From the NCBI RefSeq assembly GCF_002814235.1, contig NZ_PHSU01000034.1, positions 1-64,000 on the forward strand: 64,000 nucleotides of DNA. The letters run 5' to 3'. The first letter of the stretch is position 1; each line of letters begins with the position of its first letter. The notes below the pieces were generated by a model. It had not been told where the DNA came from. It saw nothing but the letters and a program-made list of their open reading frames with translations, and searched no databases. Positions 46,093 to 55,767 of the stretch are shown piece after piece. A program made the position numbers and the translations under genes. The stretch comes from Pseudomonas sp. QS1027. Lineage in GTDB: Bacteria > Pseudomonadota > Gammaproteobacteria > Pseudomonadales > Pseudomonadaceae.

Positions 46093-46185
46093 CCCTGTAG
46101 GCGCCGGCTTGCTGGCGATGAGGCCAGTGAGCCTTGCATCGCCTGATCGGACGCCATCGCCAGCAAGCCGGCTCCTACAGGGGGT
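46093..46185. repeat. REP inverted pair
   Basis: CCCTGTAGGCGCCGGCTTGC at the left and GCAAGCCGGCTCCTACAGGG at the right form a near-perfect inverted pair between xthA and the PstS-OmpA gene. Confidence 0.85.
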
Positions 46186-46206
46186 TGTGGGGTTCGGGAG
46201 CGGGGA

Positions 46207-47019
46207 TCAGCCCAGTTCCAGCCAGATCGGCGCATGGTCGGAAGGCTTTTCCATGCCGCGCAATTCATAGTCGACCCCACCAGCCTTGACCCTCGGCAGC
46301 AAGCCATTCGAGGCCAGGATCACATCGATCCGCAGGCCGCGCTTGGGCTCGTCTTCAAAACCACGGCTGCGGTAATCGAACCAGCTGAAACGGTCATCCA
46401 CTTCAGGGTGCAGATGCCGGAAACTGTCCACCAGCCCCCAGTTTTTCAGGCGCGCCAACCATTCGCGCTCTTCCGGCAGGAAGCTGCACTTGCCGGTTTT
46501 CAGCCAGCGCTTGGCGTTGTCGGCACCGATGCCGATATCGCAGTCCTCCGGGGAAATATTGATATCGCCCATCACCACCAGTGGCTGGTCGTGGGTGAAC
46601 CGGCTTTCCAGCAACTGCTGCAAATCCTGGTAGAAGCGTTCCTTGGCCGGGAACTTGGTCGGATGGTCGCGGCTTTCACCCTGGGGGAAATAGCCGTTCA
46701 TGATGGTCACCGGCGTGCCGTTTTCATCGGCGAAGGTGCCCCAGATAAAACGCTTCTGGGCTTCTTCATCGTCGCCCTCGAAACCTTTGTGCAGGCTCAA
46801 TGGCGCCTGGCGCGACAGCAGGGCCACGCCGTAATGACCTTTCTGGCCGTGAAAGTGCACGTGGTAACCCAGGGCTTCGACTTCGGCCTGGGGAAACTGC
46901 TCATCGGAAACCTTGGTTTCCTGCAGGCCGATCACGTCCGGCTGGTGCTTCTCGATCAGCGCCGCCAACTGATGGGGCCGGGCGCGCAGGCCGTTGATGT
47001 TGAACGAGACGATTTTCAT
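46207..47019 (-). CDS. xthA: exodeoxyribonuclease III
   Basis: This is a 270-residue protein of the AP-endonuclease/exonuclease III family. The start at 47019 yields the usual MKIVSFNINGLR N-terminus; an upstream extension has no homology. 'GLQETKVSDEQFP' has the metal-binding Glu, 'GDINISPEDCDIG' the catalytic Asp-Asn pair and 'PSDHAPIWLEL' the catalytic His. It cuts at abasic sites and removes 3' blocking groups in base-excision repair. The gene is divergent from the acetyltransferase at 47154. Confidence 0.95.
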   Translation of the reverse strand: MKIVSFNINGLRARPHQLAALIEKHQPDVIGLQETKVSDEQFPQAEVEALGYHVHFHGQKGHYGVALLSRQAPLSLHKGFEGDDEEAQKRFIWGTFADENGTPVTIMNGYFPQGESRDHPTKFPAKERFYQDLQQLLESRFTHDQPLVVMGDINISPEDCDIGIGADNAKRWLKTGKCSFLPEEREWLARLKNWGLVDSFRHLHPEVDDRFSWFDYRSRGFEDEPKRGLRIDVILASNGLLPRVKAGGVDYELRGMEKPSDHAPIWLELG

Positions 47020-47153
47020 GGGCGGCAATCCTGGCAAAACAGCGATGCTAGCCGACAAGTCCGGTGACAGCCAGCGTGGCGGGAGTAGCGATGCACTGCT
47101 AACGTTCTCTCAGATCGTTGCGGCAGCCGCCGCGGCCAGGGAGGTTGACCGCC

Positions 47154-47804
47154 ATGCCGGATATGCCAGAGATCACGGCCCAGATCCATCTGCTCGACGG
47201 TGGTTATTCACGGGAAGCACGCTCCCTGTTGTACCAGGCCTATCGGCATGAACCGACGTTCGCCTATCTGTTCGAGGCCGAACGCCCGGGCTACGAGCAG
47301 CGGGTCCGGGCCACGGTGCGCGAGCGGGTCAAGCAACACTTTCTCGAGGATCTGCCGGCCATCGGGCTGCTGGTCAACGACCGCCTGATCGGCATCGCGC
47401 TGATCGCCCCGCCACAACGTCGGTTGGACATCACCGAGAGCTGGGTCTGGCGCATGCGCATGGTGCTGAGCACCGGCTTTCGCTGTACCCGCCGCTACCT
47501 GGAATACCAGCAGGCGGTGCTCGCCTGTCTGCCGTCGAATTCGGTGCATGTGCTGCCGTTGCTGGGCATCCACCCGCAGTTCCAGGGCCAGCACTATGGC
47601 GAGCAACTGCTGATGGCGGTGCACAACTGGTGTGCCGAGGACCCGCATTCCCAAGGCGTGGTGCTCGATACCGGCAACCCGCGCTACCTGGAGTTCTACA
47701 AGCGCCAGGGTTATGAGGAAATCGGTGAGGTGGCGGTGGGAGCCATCCGCGAACACGTGTTTTATCACGCCAACCCTCAGGTGTTACAAACAGCAATGGC
47801 TTGA
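47154..47804 (+). CDS. GNAT-family N-acetyltransferase
   Basis: This is a 216-residue protein. The start at 47154 has GGGAGG 10 bases upstream. The acetyl-CoA-binding motif A is 'LLGIHPQFQGQHYGEQLL' (pattern V/L-x-P-x-x-x-G-x-G with a Tyr in place of a Gly), followed by 'LDTGNPRYLEFYKRQGYEEI', as in GNAT proteins. The substrate is unknown. Gene order xthA-GNAT-tamA-tamB is typical of fluorescens-group Pseudomonas as far as I recall. Confidence 0.88.
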   Translation: MPDMPEITAQIHLLDGGYSREARSLLYQAYRHEPTFAYLFEAERPGYEQRVRATVRERVKQHFLEDLPAIGLLVNDRLIGIALIAPPQRRLDITESWVWRMRMVLSTGFRCTRRYLEYQQAVLACLPSNSVHVLPLLGIHPQFQGQHYGEQLLMAVHNWCAEDPHSQGVVLDTGNPRYLEFYKRQGYEEIGEVAVGAIREHVFYHANPQVLQTAMA

Positions 47805-47874
47805 CTGTCGAACTTTCCGGTCGGTTTCGCGTTCTATGACGGCCCTAACCCAGCCCGTGATAGCATCCGCGCCT

Positions 47875-49602
47875 ATGATGTTTTCTATAAGATTGACCGG
47901 CGGTTTGCTCCTGCTCTGTTGCAGCATGGCGGCCCTGGCGCAAAGCGAACTCGATGTACGGGTCAAGCCCGCGAACGACGAGTTGAAGGCCAATGTGGAA
48001 GGCTACATTGGCAGTCTCGGTAATCGTGGCGAAAATGCCCTGCGGCGTTTCAGCCGCGGCGCGCAGGAGCAGGCACGCAAGGCCGCCCAGGCGCTCGGCT
48101 ATTATCAGCCGCAGATCGAGACGGAAGTCGAAGCCGGCAAGACCCCCAGACTGATCCTCACCATCGACCCTGGCGAACCGGTACATCTGCGCAATGTCAC
48201 CGTGCGCGTCGAAGGCCCGGCCGCCAGTCTCAAGGCCTTCCGAATCCCCGGCAGTGACGCCCTCAAGCCCGGCGCCGTGCTCAACCATGGGCGCTACGAG
48301 GACACCAAGCGGCTGATCCTCAACCGGGCTTCGCGCTACGGCTTTTTCAGCGGCCACTTCATCAGCCAGAAGCTGATCGTCGATCCCCAGGCGGGCGTCG
48401 CCGATATCGAACTGATCTATGACAGCGGTCCGCGCTACGCCCTGGGCCCGGTGCATTTCGCCGGTGACACGCCGTTCGACGAAGACCTGCTGCACCGCAT
48501 GGTGCCGTTCAAGGCCGGTACCCCCTACGATTCCGAATTGATCGCCGAACTCAACCAGGCCCTGCAATCGAGCGGCTATTTCGAAGGCGTGCGGGTGGAC
48601 GCGGCACCGATGGCGGCCAAGGACCGGGTGATCCCGGTCGAGGTCCAGCTCGATACCCGCAAGCCGCGGACCATGGGCTTGGGCCTGGGCTATTCGACCG
48701 ACGTCGGGCCCCGCGTCAAGGCCAACTGGACCCGTCACTGGGTCAATGCCCAGGGCGACAGCTACGGGATCGAAAGCGAGGTGTCCGCGCCCCGGCAGAA
48801 TATCGGCCTGTGGTACGACCATCCGCTGGACCCGCCGCTCACCGACAAGCTGCGCTGGGCCGCCGGCTACCAGTACGAAGAGATCTCCAACACCGACAGC
48901 CTGAGCAAGCTGTTCACCATCGGCCCGGAATGGCACAGCAAGCTGCCCAGCGGCTGGCAGCGGGTGATCTCGCTCAAGTGGCAGCGCGAGGAATATCGCC
49001 TCGGCGACGATTCGGGCCTGAGTACCTTGCTGATGCCGGGTATCAATTACTCCTACCTGCGCAGCGACAACCGTATCGATCCGCACAATGGCTATCGCCT
49101 GGAGTTCGACAGCAAGGTCGCCAAGGAGGGCCTGGCCTCGGACAATAATCTGTTGTACGGCACGGCCACGCTCAAGGGCCTGACTACCCTCTGGGACAAT
49201 CACCGTTTCCTCGGCCGGATCCAGTTCGGCGGCAGCGCCACCAACGGCTACCGGAACGTGCCGCCGTCCCTGCGCTTCTTCGCCGGCGGCGACCAGAGTG
49301 TGCGCGGCTACGACTACCAGAGCCTGTCCCCGGAAAACTCCGAGGGCGATCGGATCGGTGGGCGCTACATGGTCGCCGGCAGCCTTGAGTACCAATATTC
49401 CATCGCCGAGAAATGGCGGGTCGCGACCTTCGTCGACCAGGGCAACTCGTTCAACACCCTGGAGTTGCCGAGCCTCAAGACCGGCGTCGGCATCGGCGTG
49501 CGCTGGATCTCGCCGGTGGGGCCGATCCGCCTCGACCTGGCCCATGCGCTGGACGATCCCGGCGGTATCCGTTTGCACTTTTCCATGGGGCCTGAGTTGT
49601 GA
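47875..49602 (+). CDS. tamA: TamA, Omp85-family outer-membrane assembly protein
   Basis: This is a 575-residue protein from ATG 47875 (an ATG 39 bases upstream is equally possible; neither has a clear ribosome site). A signal peptide ('LTGGLLLLCCSMAALAQ') is followed by three POTRA-type domains (to about residue 260) and a C-terminal barrel with the Omp85 motif 'FFAGGDQSVRGYDYQSL'. TamA and the inner-membrane-anchored TamB form the translocation and assembly module, which moves lipids and assembles some outer-membrane proteins. It overlaps tamB by four bases (GTGA). Confidence 0.93.
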   Translation: MMFSIRLTGGLLLLCCSMAALAQSELDVRVKPANDELKANVEGYIGSLGNRGENALRRFSRGAQEQARKAAQALGYYQPQIETEVEAGKTPRLILTIDPGEPVHLRNVTVRVEGPAASLKAFRIPGSDALKPGAVLNHGRYEDTKRLILNRASRYGFFSGHFISQKLIVDPQAGVADIELIYDSGPRYALGPVHFAGDTPFDEDLLHRMVPFKAGTPYDSELIAELNQALQSSGYFEGVRVDAAPMAAKDRVIPVEVQLDTRKPRTMGLGLGYSTDVGPRVKANWTRHWVNAQGDSYGIESEVSAPRQNIGLWYDHPLDPPLTDKLRWAAGYQYEEISNTDSLSKLFTIGPEWHSKLPSGWQRVISLKWQREEYRLGDDSGLSTLLMPGINYSYLRSDNRIDPHNGYRLEFDSKVAKEGLASDNNLLYGTATLKGLTTLWDNHRFLGRIQFGGSATNGYRNVPPSLRFFAGGDQSVRGYDYQSLSPENSEGDRIGGRYMVAGSLEYQYSIAEKWRVATFVDQGNSFNTLELPSLKTGVGIGVRWISPVGPIRLDLAHALDDPGGIRLHFSMGPEL

Positions 49603-52600
49603 AGCGCGGTTTGAAAGTACTTGGCCTGGCGGTTGTCTCGCTGATCCTGTTGTTGCTGGTGTCGTTGGGGCTGGTGCTGGGTACCCAGGCCGGCAGTCGT
49701 TGGGCGTTGGCGCAAGTGCCGGGTTTGAGCGTGGAAAATTTCCAGGGCCATTTGGGTGGCCAGTGGAGTGCCGATCACCTGCTCTGGCAACAGGGCGGCA
49801 ATCGGGTCGAATTGCAGCAGCCGCGCTTCAATTGGTCGCCGCTGTGCCTGACGCACTTTGTGCTCTGTATCGAGCAGTTGGAAGTCGAGCGGGTCGACCT
49901 GCGCTTCGAACCGAGCGCGCCCGCCGAGAGTGGGCCGCTGAGCTTGCCGACGCTGAAACTGCCGGTGGCGATCGAGTTGCACCAGGTACGTATCGGCAGC
50001 CTGTGGCTCGACGGCAGCGAGCAGCTCAAGGAGTTGCAACTGGCCGCGCACTGGACGGCGAAGGGATTGCAGATCGATGCCGTGCACTTGCAGCACGACG
50101 ACCTCAGCCTGGACCTCTCCGGGCTGCTGCAACCGAGTGGCGACTGGCCGCTGACGGCCGAAGGCAAGCTGCTGTTGCCGGCTCCGGGCGGCGTGCCCTG
50201 GGCCCTGGCGCTGGAAGTGCAGGGCGATCTGCTCAAGACCCTCAAGCTCAAGGCCAACAGCAGCGGTTATCTGCAGGGCCAACTGACGGGTGAACTGGAG
50301 GCCCTGGCCGAGCACCTGCCGGCCAGGGTGCGGATCACCGCCGATGCTTTCAAGGCCAGCGCCGAGTTGCCGGACACCCTGCAACTCAATCAGCTGGAGC
50401 TCACCGGCAGCGGCAACCTGAAAGACGGTTACCAGCTCCAGGGCAAGGCCGTGCTGCCGGCCGAGCAAGGCCCCGTCGACCTGAACCTGCAAGGTCGGGT
50501 CGATGCGCAGGGCGCGCAGATCGCCGCGCTGGACCTGACCGCCGATGCCAGGCAGCGGCTGAAACTCAGTGCTGAACTGGATTGGCAAAAGGGCTTCAGT
50601 GCCGATGCCAAGGTCGATTGGCTGGACTTCCCCTGGCATCGCCTGTACCCGTTGATCGAGGAGCCGGCGGTCAAGGCGCGGACCCTGGTCGGTGAAGTGC
50701 ATTACCGCGACGGCAACTACCTGGGTTACCTCCAGGCCGATCTCGACGGCCCGGCGGGCAAGTTCAGCCTGCTGACGCCGTTCAGCGGTGACCTGAAACA
50801 GATCGCCCTGCCGCAGCTCGAACTGAAGGCGGGGCAGGGCAAGGCCAGCGGCTACCTGAAGCTGCAATTCGCCGACGGCATCGCCTGGGACACCGCCCTG
50901 GACCTGAGCGCGCTCAACCCGGCGTACTGGCTGGCGGAGTTGCCCGGAACCCTGGCCGGGCCGCTGCGCAGCAAAGGCGAATTGAAGAACCAGCAGCTTT
51001 CCGTCGATGCGAATATCGACCTCAAGGGCAAGCTGCGCGGGCAACCGGCGCTGCTCCAGGCCAAGGCCAGCGGCAAAGGCGAGCAATGGACCCTCGGTGC
51101 CCTGGACATTCGTCTCGGCGACAACCGCATCCAGGGCAGTGGCAGCCTGCAACAACGCCTGGCCGGGCAACTCGACCTCAACCTGCCGCGCCTGGGCCAG
51201 CTCTGGCCGCAGTTGCGCGGGCAAGTCAAAGGCCGGGTCGATCTCGCCGGCACGCTCAAGGCGCCGCAAGGCAAGGTCAGCCTGCACGGCCAGCAACTGG
51301 TGTTCGCCGATAACCGCCTGCAGGATCTCAGTCTCGAGGCCAACCTCGACAGCGCCCAACGTGGGCAACTGGACCTCAAGGGCGACGGCATCCAGGCCGG
51401 TGACAAGGCCCTGGGCACCCTGACCTTGCACGGCCAGGGCGATCTCAAGCGCCAGCAGGCACAACTCGACCTGCAAGGCCCGCTGCTGAAGCTGGCGCTC
51501 GGCCTGGACGGCGGCCTCGACAAGGGCAACTGGCGCGGGCGCCTGGTTTCCGGCGATGTGCAGACCGGCGGCCAGGACTGGAAACTGCAGAACCCGGCCA
51601 AACTCGAATACCTCGCCGATGGCCGGCTGAACTTCGGCAGCCACTGCTGGTTGTCGGGGGAGGCCAGCCTCTGTGGCGAGGATCAGCGGCTGATGCCCGA
51701 GCCGCGCCTGCGCTATCACCTCAAGCAGTTCCCCCTGGAAAGCCTGGGGCAATGGTTGCCTCGCGACTTCGCCTGGCAGGGCCGGCTGAATGCCGACCTG
51801 CAAGTGGACCTGCCGGCCAGCGGCCCCAAGGGCCAGATCATGATCGATGCCAGTGGCGGCACGTTGCGCATGCGCGAACGGCGCAAATGGCTGGATTTCC
51901 CCTACGAGACCCTCAAGCTGACCAGCAACCTGACTCCGCGGCGGGTCGATATGGTCCTGGATTTTCGCGGTGGCAAGCTTGGCGAGCTGATGCTCCAGGC
52001 GCAGATCAATCCCCTGGCAAAGAACAAACCCCTGACCGGCGATTTCCGCCTCAGTGGCCTCGACCTCAGTGTGGCCCGACCTTTCGTGCGTAAGGTCGAG
52101 ACCCTGGCCGGTCGCCTGGACGGCAGCGGGCGCTTGTCCGGCGGCTTGCTGGCCCCCAAGGTCAACGGCAACCTGACCTTGAGCGGCGGCGAGGTCTCCG
52201 GCTCGGAAGTGCCGACCACGGTCAAGGACCTGCGGGTGCAGGCGCAGATTGCCGGGGAAAACGTCCAGCTCAACGGCAGTTGGACCGGTGGCGAGGCCGG
52301 GCACGGCAGCCTGACCGGGCATATCGACTGGACCGATGCGCTACAGCTGGAATTGGCGATCAAGGGTTCGCAGTTGCCGGTCAGTGTCGAGCCGTATGCG
52401 ACCCTTGAAGTCGCGCCGGACCTGACGGTGTCGATGCACGGCGACAAGCTGGCGATTGCCGGCAAGGTGCATGTGCCCAAGGGCGCGATTGTCGTGCGCG
52501 AGCTGCCGCCGTCGACGGTCAAGGTCTCGGACGACACGGTGATCGTCGGCCAGCAGACCGCGGAGGGCAAGGCACCGCTGGCGATGTCCATGGATATCGA

Positions 52601-53270
52601 GGTGCTGGTGGGGGAGGACAAGCTCAGCTTCAACGGCTTCGGCCTGACCGCCGACTTGCAGGGGCAGGTACATATCGGTGACAACCTCGACACCCGTGGT
52701 GAGTTGCGTCTGAACGACGGGCGCTACAGCGCCTATGGCCAGCGCCTGACCATTCGCCGGGCGCGGTTGCTGTTTGCCGGGCCCATCGACCAACCGTACC
52801 TGGATATCGAGGCGATTCGCCAGACCGATGATGTGATTGCCGGTATTCGCCTGAGCGGGAGCGCCGAACAACCGACCACGGAGATTTTCTCGGAGCCGGC
52901 CATGAGCCAGGAGCAGGCGTTGTCCTATCTGGTACTGGGGCGACCGTTGAGCACCACCGGCGAAGACAGCAGTGTGCTGGCCCAGGCGGCGTTGGGGCTG
53001 GGTTTGATGGGCAGTGCCGGGTTGACCGGCGACCTGGCGAAGAACCTGGGTATCGAGGATTTTTCCCTCGATACCCATGGCAGTGGCAGCACCACGTCGG
53101 TGGTGGCCAGTGGCAAGATCACCGAGAAGCTGAGCTTGCGCTACGGGGTGGGGGTGTTCGAACCGGCCAACACCATCGCCTTGCGTTATCTGTTGAGCAA
53201 ACGCGTGTATCTGGAGGCGGCGAGTGGTGTGGCCAGTTCCCTGGATATTTTCTATAAGCGCGATTTCTGA
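49599..53270 (+). CDS. tamB: TamB, translocation and assembly module subunit
   Basis: This is a 1223-residue protein starting at a GTG that overlaps the tamA stop. One N-terminal membrane anchor (residues 8-32, 'AVVSLILLLLVSLGLVLGTQ') is followed by a long periplasmic beta-helical groove of AsmA-like repeats, rich in Leu/Gly/Gln, and by the conserved TamB (DUF490) C-terminus with 'GRPLSTTGEDSSVLAQAALG' and 'LRYLLSKRVYLEAASGVASS'. TamB spans the periplasm, moves phospholipids and works with TamA. Length is normal for the family. No frameshift is seen. Confidence 0.95.
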   Translation: MKRGLKVLGLAVVSLILLLLVSLGLVLGTQAGSRWALAQVPGLSVENFQGHLGGQWSADHLLWQQGGNRVELQQPRFNWSPLCLTHFVLCIEQLEVERVDLRFEPSAPAESGPLSLPTLKLPVAIELHQVRIGSLWLDGSEQLKELQLAAHWTAKGLQIDAVHLQHDDLSLDLSGLLQPSGDWPLTAEGKLLLPAPGGVPWALALEVQGDLLKTLKLKANSSGYLQGQLTGELEALAEHLPARVRITADAFKASAELPDTLQLNQLELTGSGNLKDGYQLQGKAVLPAEQGPVDLNLQGRVDAQGAQIAALDLTADARQRLKLSAELDWQKGFSADAKVDWLDFPWHRLYPLIEEPAVKARTLVGEVHYRDGNYLGYLQADLDGPAGKFSLLTPFSGDLKQIALPQLELKAGQGKASGYLKLQFADGIAWDTALDLSALNPAYWLAELPGTLAGPLRSKGELKNQQLSVDANIDLKGKLRGQPALLQAKASGKGEQWTLGALDIRLGDNRIQGSGSLQQRLAGQLDLNLPRLGQLWPQLRGQVKGRVDLAGTLKAPQGKVSLHGQQLVFADNRLQDLSLEANLDSAQRGQLDLKGDGIQAGDKALGTLTLHGQGDLKRQQAQLDLQGPLLKLALGLDGGLDKGNWRGRLVSGDVQTGGQDWKLQNPAKLEYLADGRLNFGSHCWLSGEASLCGEDQRLMPEPRLRYHLKQFPLESLGQWLPRDFAWQGRLNADLQVDLPASGPKGQIMIDASGGTLRMRERRKWLDFPYETLKLTSNLTPRRVDMVLDFRGGKLGELMLQAQINPLAKNKPLTGDFRLSGLDLSVARPFVRKVETLAGRLDGSGRLSGGLLAPKVNGNLTLSGGEVSGSEVPTTVKDLRVQAQIAGENVQLNGSWTGGEAGHGSLTGHIDWTDALQLELAIKGSQLPVSVEPYATLEVAPDLTVSMHGDKLAIAGKVHVPKGAIVVRELPPSTVKVSDDTVIVGQQTAEGKAPLAMSMDIEVLVGEDKLSFNGFGLTADLQGQVHIGDNLDTRGELRLNDGRYSAYGQRLTIRRARLLFAGPIDQPYLDIEAIRQTDDVIAGIRLSGSAEQPTTEIFSEPAMSQEQALSYLVLGRPLSTTGEDSSVLAQAALGLGLMGSAGLTGDLAKNLGIEDFSLDTHGSGSTTSVVASGKITEKLSLRYGVGVFEPANTIALRYLLSKRVYLEAASGVASSLDIFYKRDF

Positions 53271-53280
53271 GGCGCTGTGT

Positions 53281-54276
53281 TCAGCGATTCAGGCCCTGCA
53301 TCACCGCTTCCGGATAACGCAGCCCGGCCGTGACACCCGCCGGGAAAATCGCCTCCAGGGCCTGCAACTCGGCGGGACTCAGCTTCACTTCCAGCGCCGC
53401 CACGTTCTCTTCCAGGTATTTGCGCTGCTTGGTCCCGGGAATCGGGATCAGGTAGTCGCCCTGGGCCAGGACCCAGGCCAGCGCCAGTTGCCCGGCGGTC
53501 ACGCCTTTTTCCGCGGCCAGCGCCTGGACCTGCTCCACCAGCCGCAGGTTGCGGGCGAAGTTCTCGCCCTGGAAGCGCGGGCTGAAACGCCGATAGTCAT
53601 CGGCGGCGAAATCGTCCGGGCTCTTCAGCGCGCCGGTCAGGAAACCGCGACCCAACGGGCTGTAGGGCACAAAGGCAATCCCCAGGCGCTGGCAGGCGGC
53701 CAGGCAGCCGTTGTCTTCCTGGTCACGGCTCCACAGCGAGTACTCGCTTTGCAAGGCGCTGATCGGATGCACCCGGTGTGCGCGCTCCAGGGTCTCGGCC
53801 GAGGCCTCGCTCAAACCCAGGTAACGGACCTTGCCGGCCTTGACCAGTTCGGCCATGGCGCCGACGGTTTCCTCGATGGCCACTTCCGGGTCGATACGGT
53901 GCTGGTAGTAGAGGTCCAGGGTCTCCACGCCGAGGCGCTTGAGGGTGCCGTCGATGGCCGTGCGAATGTACTCCGGCTTGCCGCTGACCCCGCGGTACGC
54001 CGGGTTGGCCGGGTCACGCAGGATGCCGAACTTGCTGGCCAGGAACACCTGATCGCGTTTGCCGGCGATGGCCTGGCCGATCAGCTCCTCGTTGCTGTGG
54101 GGGCCGTACATGTCGGCAGTGTCGAGCAGGGTCACGCCCAGTTCCAGCGCCCGATGCAGGGTCGCGGTGGCTTCGCGGGTGTCACTGCCGGTGGTGTAGA
54201 AATCGGTCATGCCCATGCAGCCGAGGCCGATGGCGGAGACCTGTGGGCCGTTCTTGCCGAGTTGACGGGTGTGCAT
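53281..54276 (-). CDS. aldo/keto reductase (AKR13-like)
   Basis: This is a 331-residue NADP-dependent oxidoreductase. The catalytic tetrad is visible: Asp and Tyr in 'LLDTADMYGPHSNEELIG', Lys in 'VFLASKFGI' and His in 'DLYYQHRID'. 'YSPLGRGFLTG' and 'IPIPGTKQRKYLEENV' bind the cofactor. The substrate is unknown, perhaps reactive aldehydes. It is divergent from a LysR gene at 54383, its likely regulator. Confidence 0.93.
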   Translation of the reverse strand: MHTRQLGKNGPQVSAIGLGCMGMTDFYTTGSDTREATATLHRALELGVTLLDTADMYGPHSNEELIGQAIAGKRDQVFLASKFGILRDPANPAYRGVSGKPEYIRTAIDGTLKRLGVETLDLYYQHRIDPEVAIEETVGAMAELVKAGKVRYLGLSEASAETLERAHRVHPISALQSEYSLWSRDQEDNGCLAACQRLGIAFVPYSPLGRGFLTGALKSPDDFAADDYRRFSPRFQGENFARNLRLVEQVQALAAEKGVTAGQLALAWVLAQGDYLIPIPGTKQRKYLEENVAALEVKLSPAELQALEAIFPAGVTAGLRYPEAVMQGLNR

Positions 54277-54382
54277 GGTGTGAGCTCCTGTGGGATTTCA
54301 TGCAGTGTGAACCTCGACAAAAGCGCGATAAACCGGCTAAAAGCACTATCACTATTCGTAAAATCCCAATAATGGAGGGCCG

Positions 54383-55294
54383 ATGGATCGCTTTAACGCC
54401 ATGCGGGTCTTTACCCGGATCGTCGAGCTGGGCGGTTTCGCCAAGGCCGCCGACAGCCTGCAAGTGCCCCGGGCCTCGGTGACGGTGCTGGTCAAGCAAC
54501 TGGAAGCGCATCTGGGGGTGCAACTGTTGCACCGCACCACCCGCCAGGTCAGCACCACCCTCGACGGCGCGGCCTATTACCAGCGCTGCGTGCAACTGCT
54601 GGCGGACCTGGAGGAAACCGAAGCGGTGTTTTCCTCTGCCCGGCGCAATCCGCGGGGGACCCTGCGGGTCGATATGCCGGCGGGCATCGGCCGCTTGATC
54701 GTGATTCCGGTATTGCCCGAATTCAGCGAGCGTTATCCGCTGATCGACCTGGAAATCGGCCTGAATGACCGGCCCGTGGACCTGATCCGTGATGGCATCG
54801 ATTGTGTGCTGCGTGGCGGCGAGGCCCTGGACGATTCGCTGGTGGCCCGGCCGCTGGTGCTGGTCGAGCAAGTGACCTGTGCCAGTGCGGCCTATATCGA
54901 ACGCATGGGGTTGCCGACGTCACTGGCGGACCTGGCGGGGCATCGGATGGTCGAGTATTTTTCCAGTGTGAGCGGCAAGCGCTTCGGCCTGGAGTTCCAG
55001 CAGGGCGACCAGTTGCAGGCGATCGACCTGCCCAAGCGTCTTTCGGTCAGCAGTGCCGACGGTTACCTGGCGGCGTGTGAAGCCGGCTATGGGCTGGTGC
55101 AGATTCCCTATTACCACGTGGTCGAACAACTGCGCAGCGGCCAGTTGTGCGAAGTGTTGCGCGATCATCCACCGCCCGGATTACCGTTGAGCGCGATGTA
55201 TCCGCCCCATCGACAGATGTCGGCGCGGGTGCGGGTGTTTGTCGATTGGCTGGTGGAGATCTGTACCCGGCCGGGTACCGGGTTTCGGCGTTGA
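54383..55294 (+). CDS. LysR-type transcriptional regulator
   Basis: This is a 303-residue LysR-type regulator. The helix-turn-helix is in 'FNAMRVFTRIVELGGFAKAA' and 'LQVPRASVTVLVKQLEAHLG', followed by 'QLLHRTTRQVSTTLDGAAYY', typical of the DsdC/CrgA-like group. GGAGGG lies 7 bases before the ATG. It is divergent from an aldo/keto reductase, a very common pairing, so it probably regulates that gene. Confidence 0.93.
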   Translation: MDRFNAMRVFTRIVELGGFAKAADSLQVPRASVTVLVKQLEAHLGVQLLHRTTRQVSTTLDGAAYYQRCVQLLADLEETEAVFSSARRNPRGTLRVDMPAGIGRLIVIPVLPEFSERYPLIDLEIGLNDRPVDLIRDGIDCVLRGGEALDDSLVARPLVLVEQVTCASAAYIERMGLPTSLADLAGHRMVEYFSSVSGKRFGLEFQQGDQLQAIDLPKRLSVSSADGYLAACEAGYGLVQIPYYHVVEQLRSGQLCEVLRDHPPPGLPLSAMYPPHRQMSARVRVFVDWLVEICTRPGTGFRR

Positions 55295-55337
55295 GCAAAA
55301 CGCGGTCAGAACGAATGGATCGGTCTGGCGGGATCTG

Positions 55338-55420
55338 TGTAGGAGCCAGCTTGCTGGCGATGGCGGCCGTATAGTCATACAAGGCTGATCGGTCTCATCG
55401 CCAGCGCGCCGGCTCCTACA
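55338..55420. repeat. REP inverted pair
   Basis: TGTAGGAGCCAGCTTGCTGG at the left and CCAGCGCGCCGGCTCCTACA at the right form an imperfect inverted pair between the LysR gene and the small lipoprotein. Confidence 0.8.
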
Positions 55421-55456
55421 AGGGCGTGTGTCTCAACCGGTAATCAGCGACGGCTA

Positions 55457-55588
55457 TCAGCGACGGTATTCGCCAGGGCCATCGGCATAGCGGTGATCGT
55501 GCCAGCCTCCGCCATGGGGGAAAATGAAGCAGCCGCTCAGGGACAAGATGACCAGCAGGGGAATCAACATCGTGATTCGACGAAACAT
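55457..55588 (-). CDS. very small lipoprotein
   Basis: This is a 43-residue protein starting at the ATG at 55588 with GAGGA nine bases upstream. The N-terminus 'MFRRITMLIPLLVILSLSGC' is a lipoprotein signal with the LSGC lipobox, so the mature part begins at that Cys and is only about 24 residues ('FIFPHGGGWHDHRYADG'), rich in Gly and His. A metal-binding role is possible but unproven. The small size and near-complete gene make it easy to miss. Confidence 0.75.
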   Translation of the reverse strand: MFRRITMLIPLLVILSLSGCFIFPHGGGWHDHRYADGPGEYRR

Positions 55589-55710
55589 GGATAAATCCTC
55601 ATGGGTGAAGCCGGGAAGATAAAACCCTTCCCCGGATATACTATGGGACCCCGCATGTGTCGTTTCATTCATCGCCATTTGTAGGGCGTTGGTATGGATT
55701 AAGATACAAG

Positions 55711-55732
55711 TCGGATACATTTGTCGTTTCAG
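55711..55732. mobile_element. attL-like direct repeat of the T7-like prophage remnant
   Basis: TCGGATACATTTGTCGTTTCAG matches 59619-59640 with 20 of 21 identities over the first 21 bases. It lies 36 bases before the integrase start, the usual place of an att site. Confidence 0.8.
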
Positions 55733-55767
55733 GGAGGGCGCCCAATGTTTCATGGAGCGAGCCCCCA

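Noticed and set aside
49365..52322. Very long open frame antisense to tamB (985 codons)
   Set aside because: It is a mirror of GC-rich codon bias in tamA/tamB, has no ribosome site and its translation is low-complexity Gln/Gly/Leu sequence without any motif.
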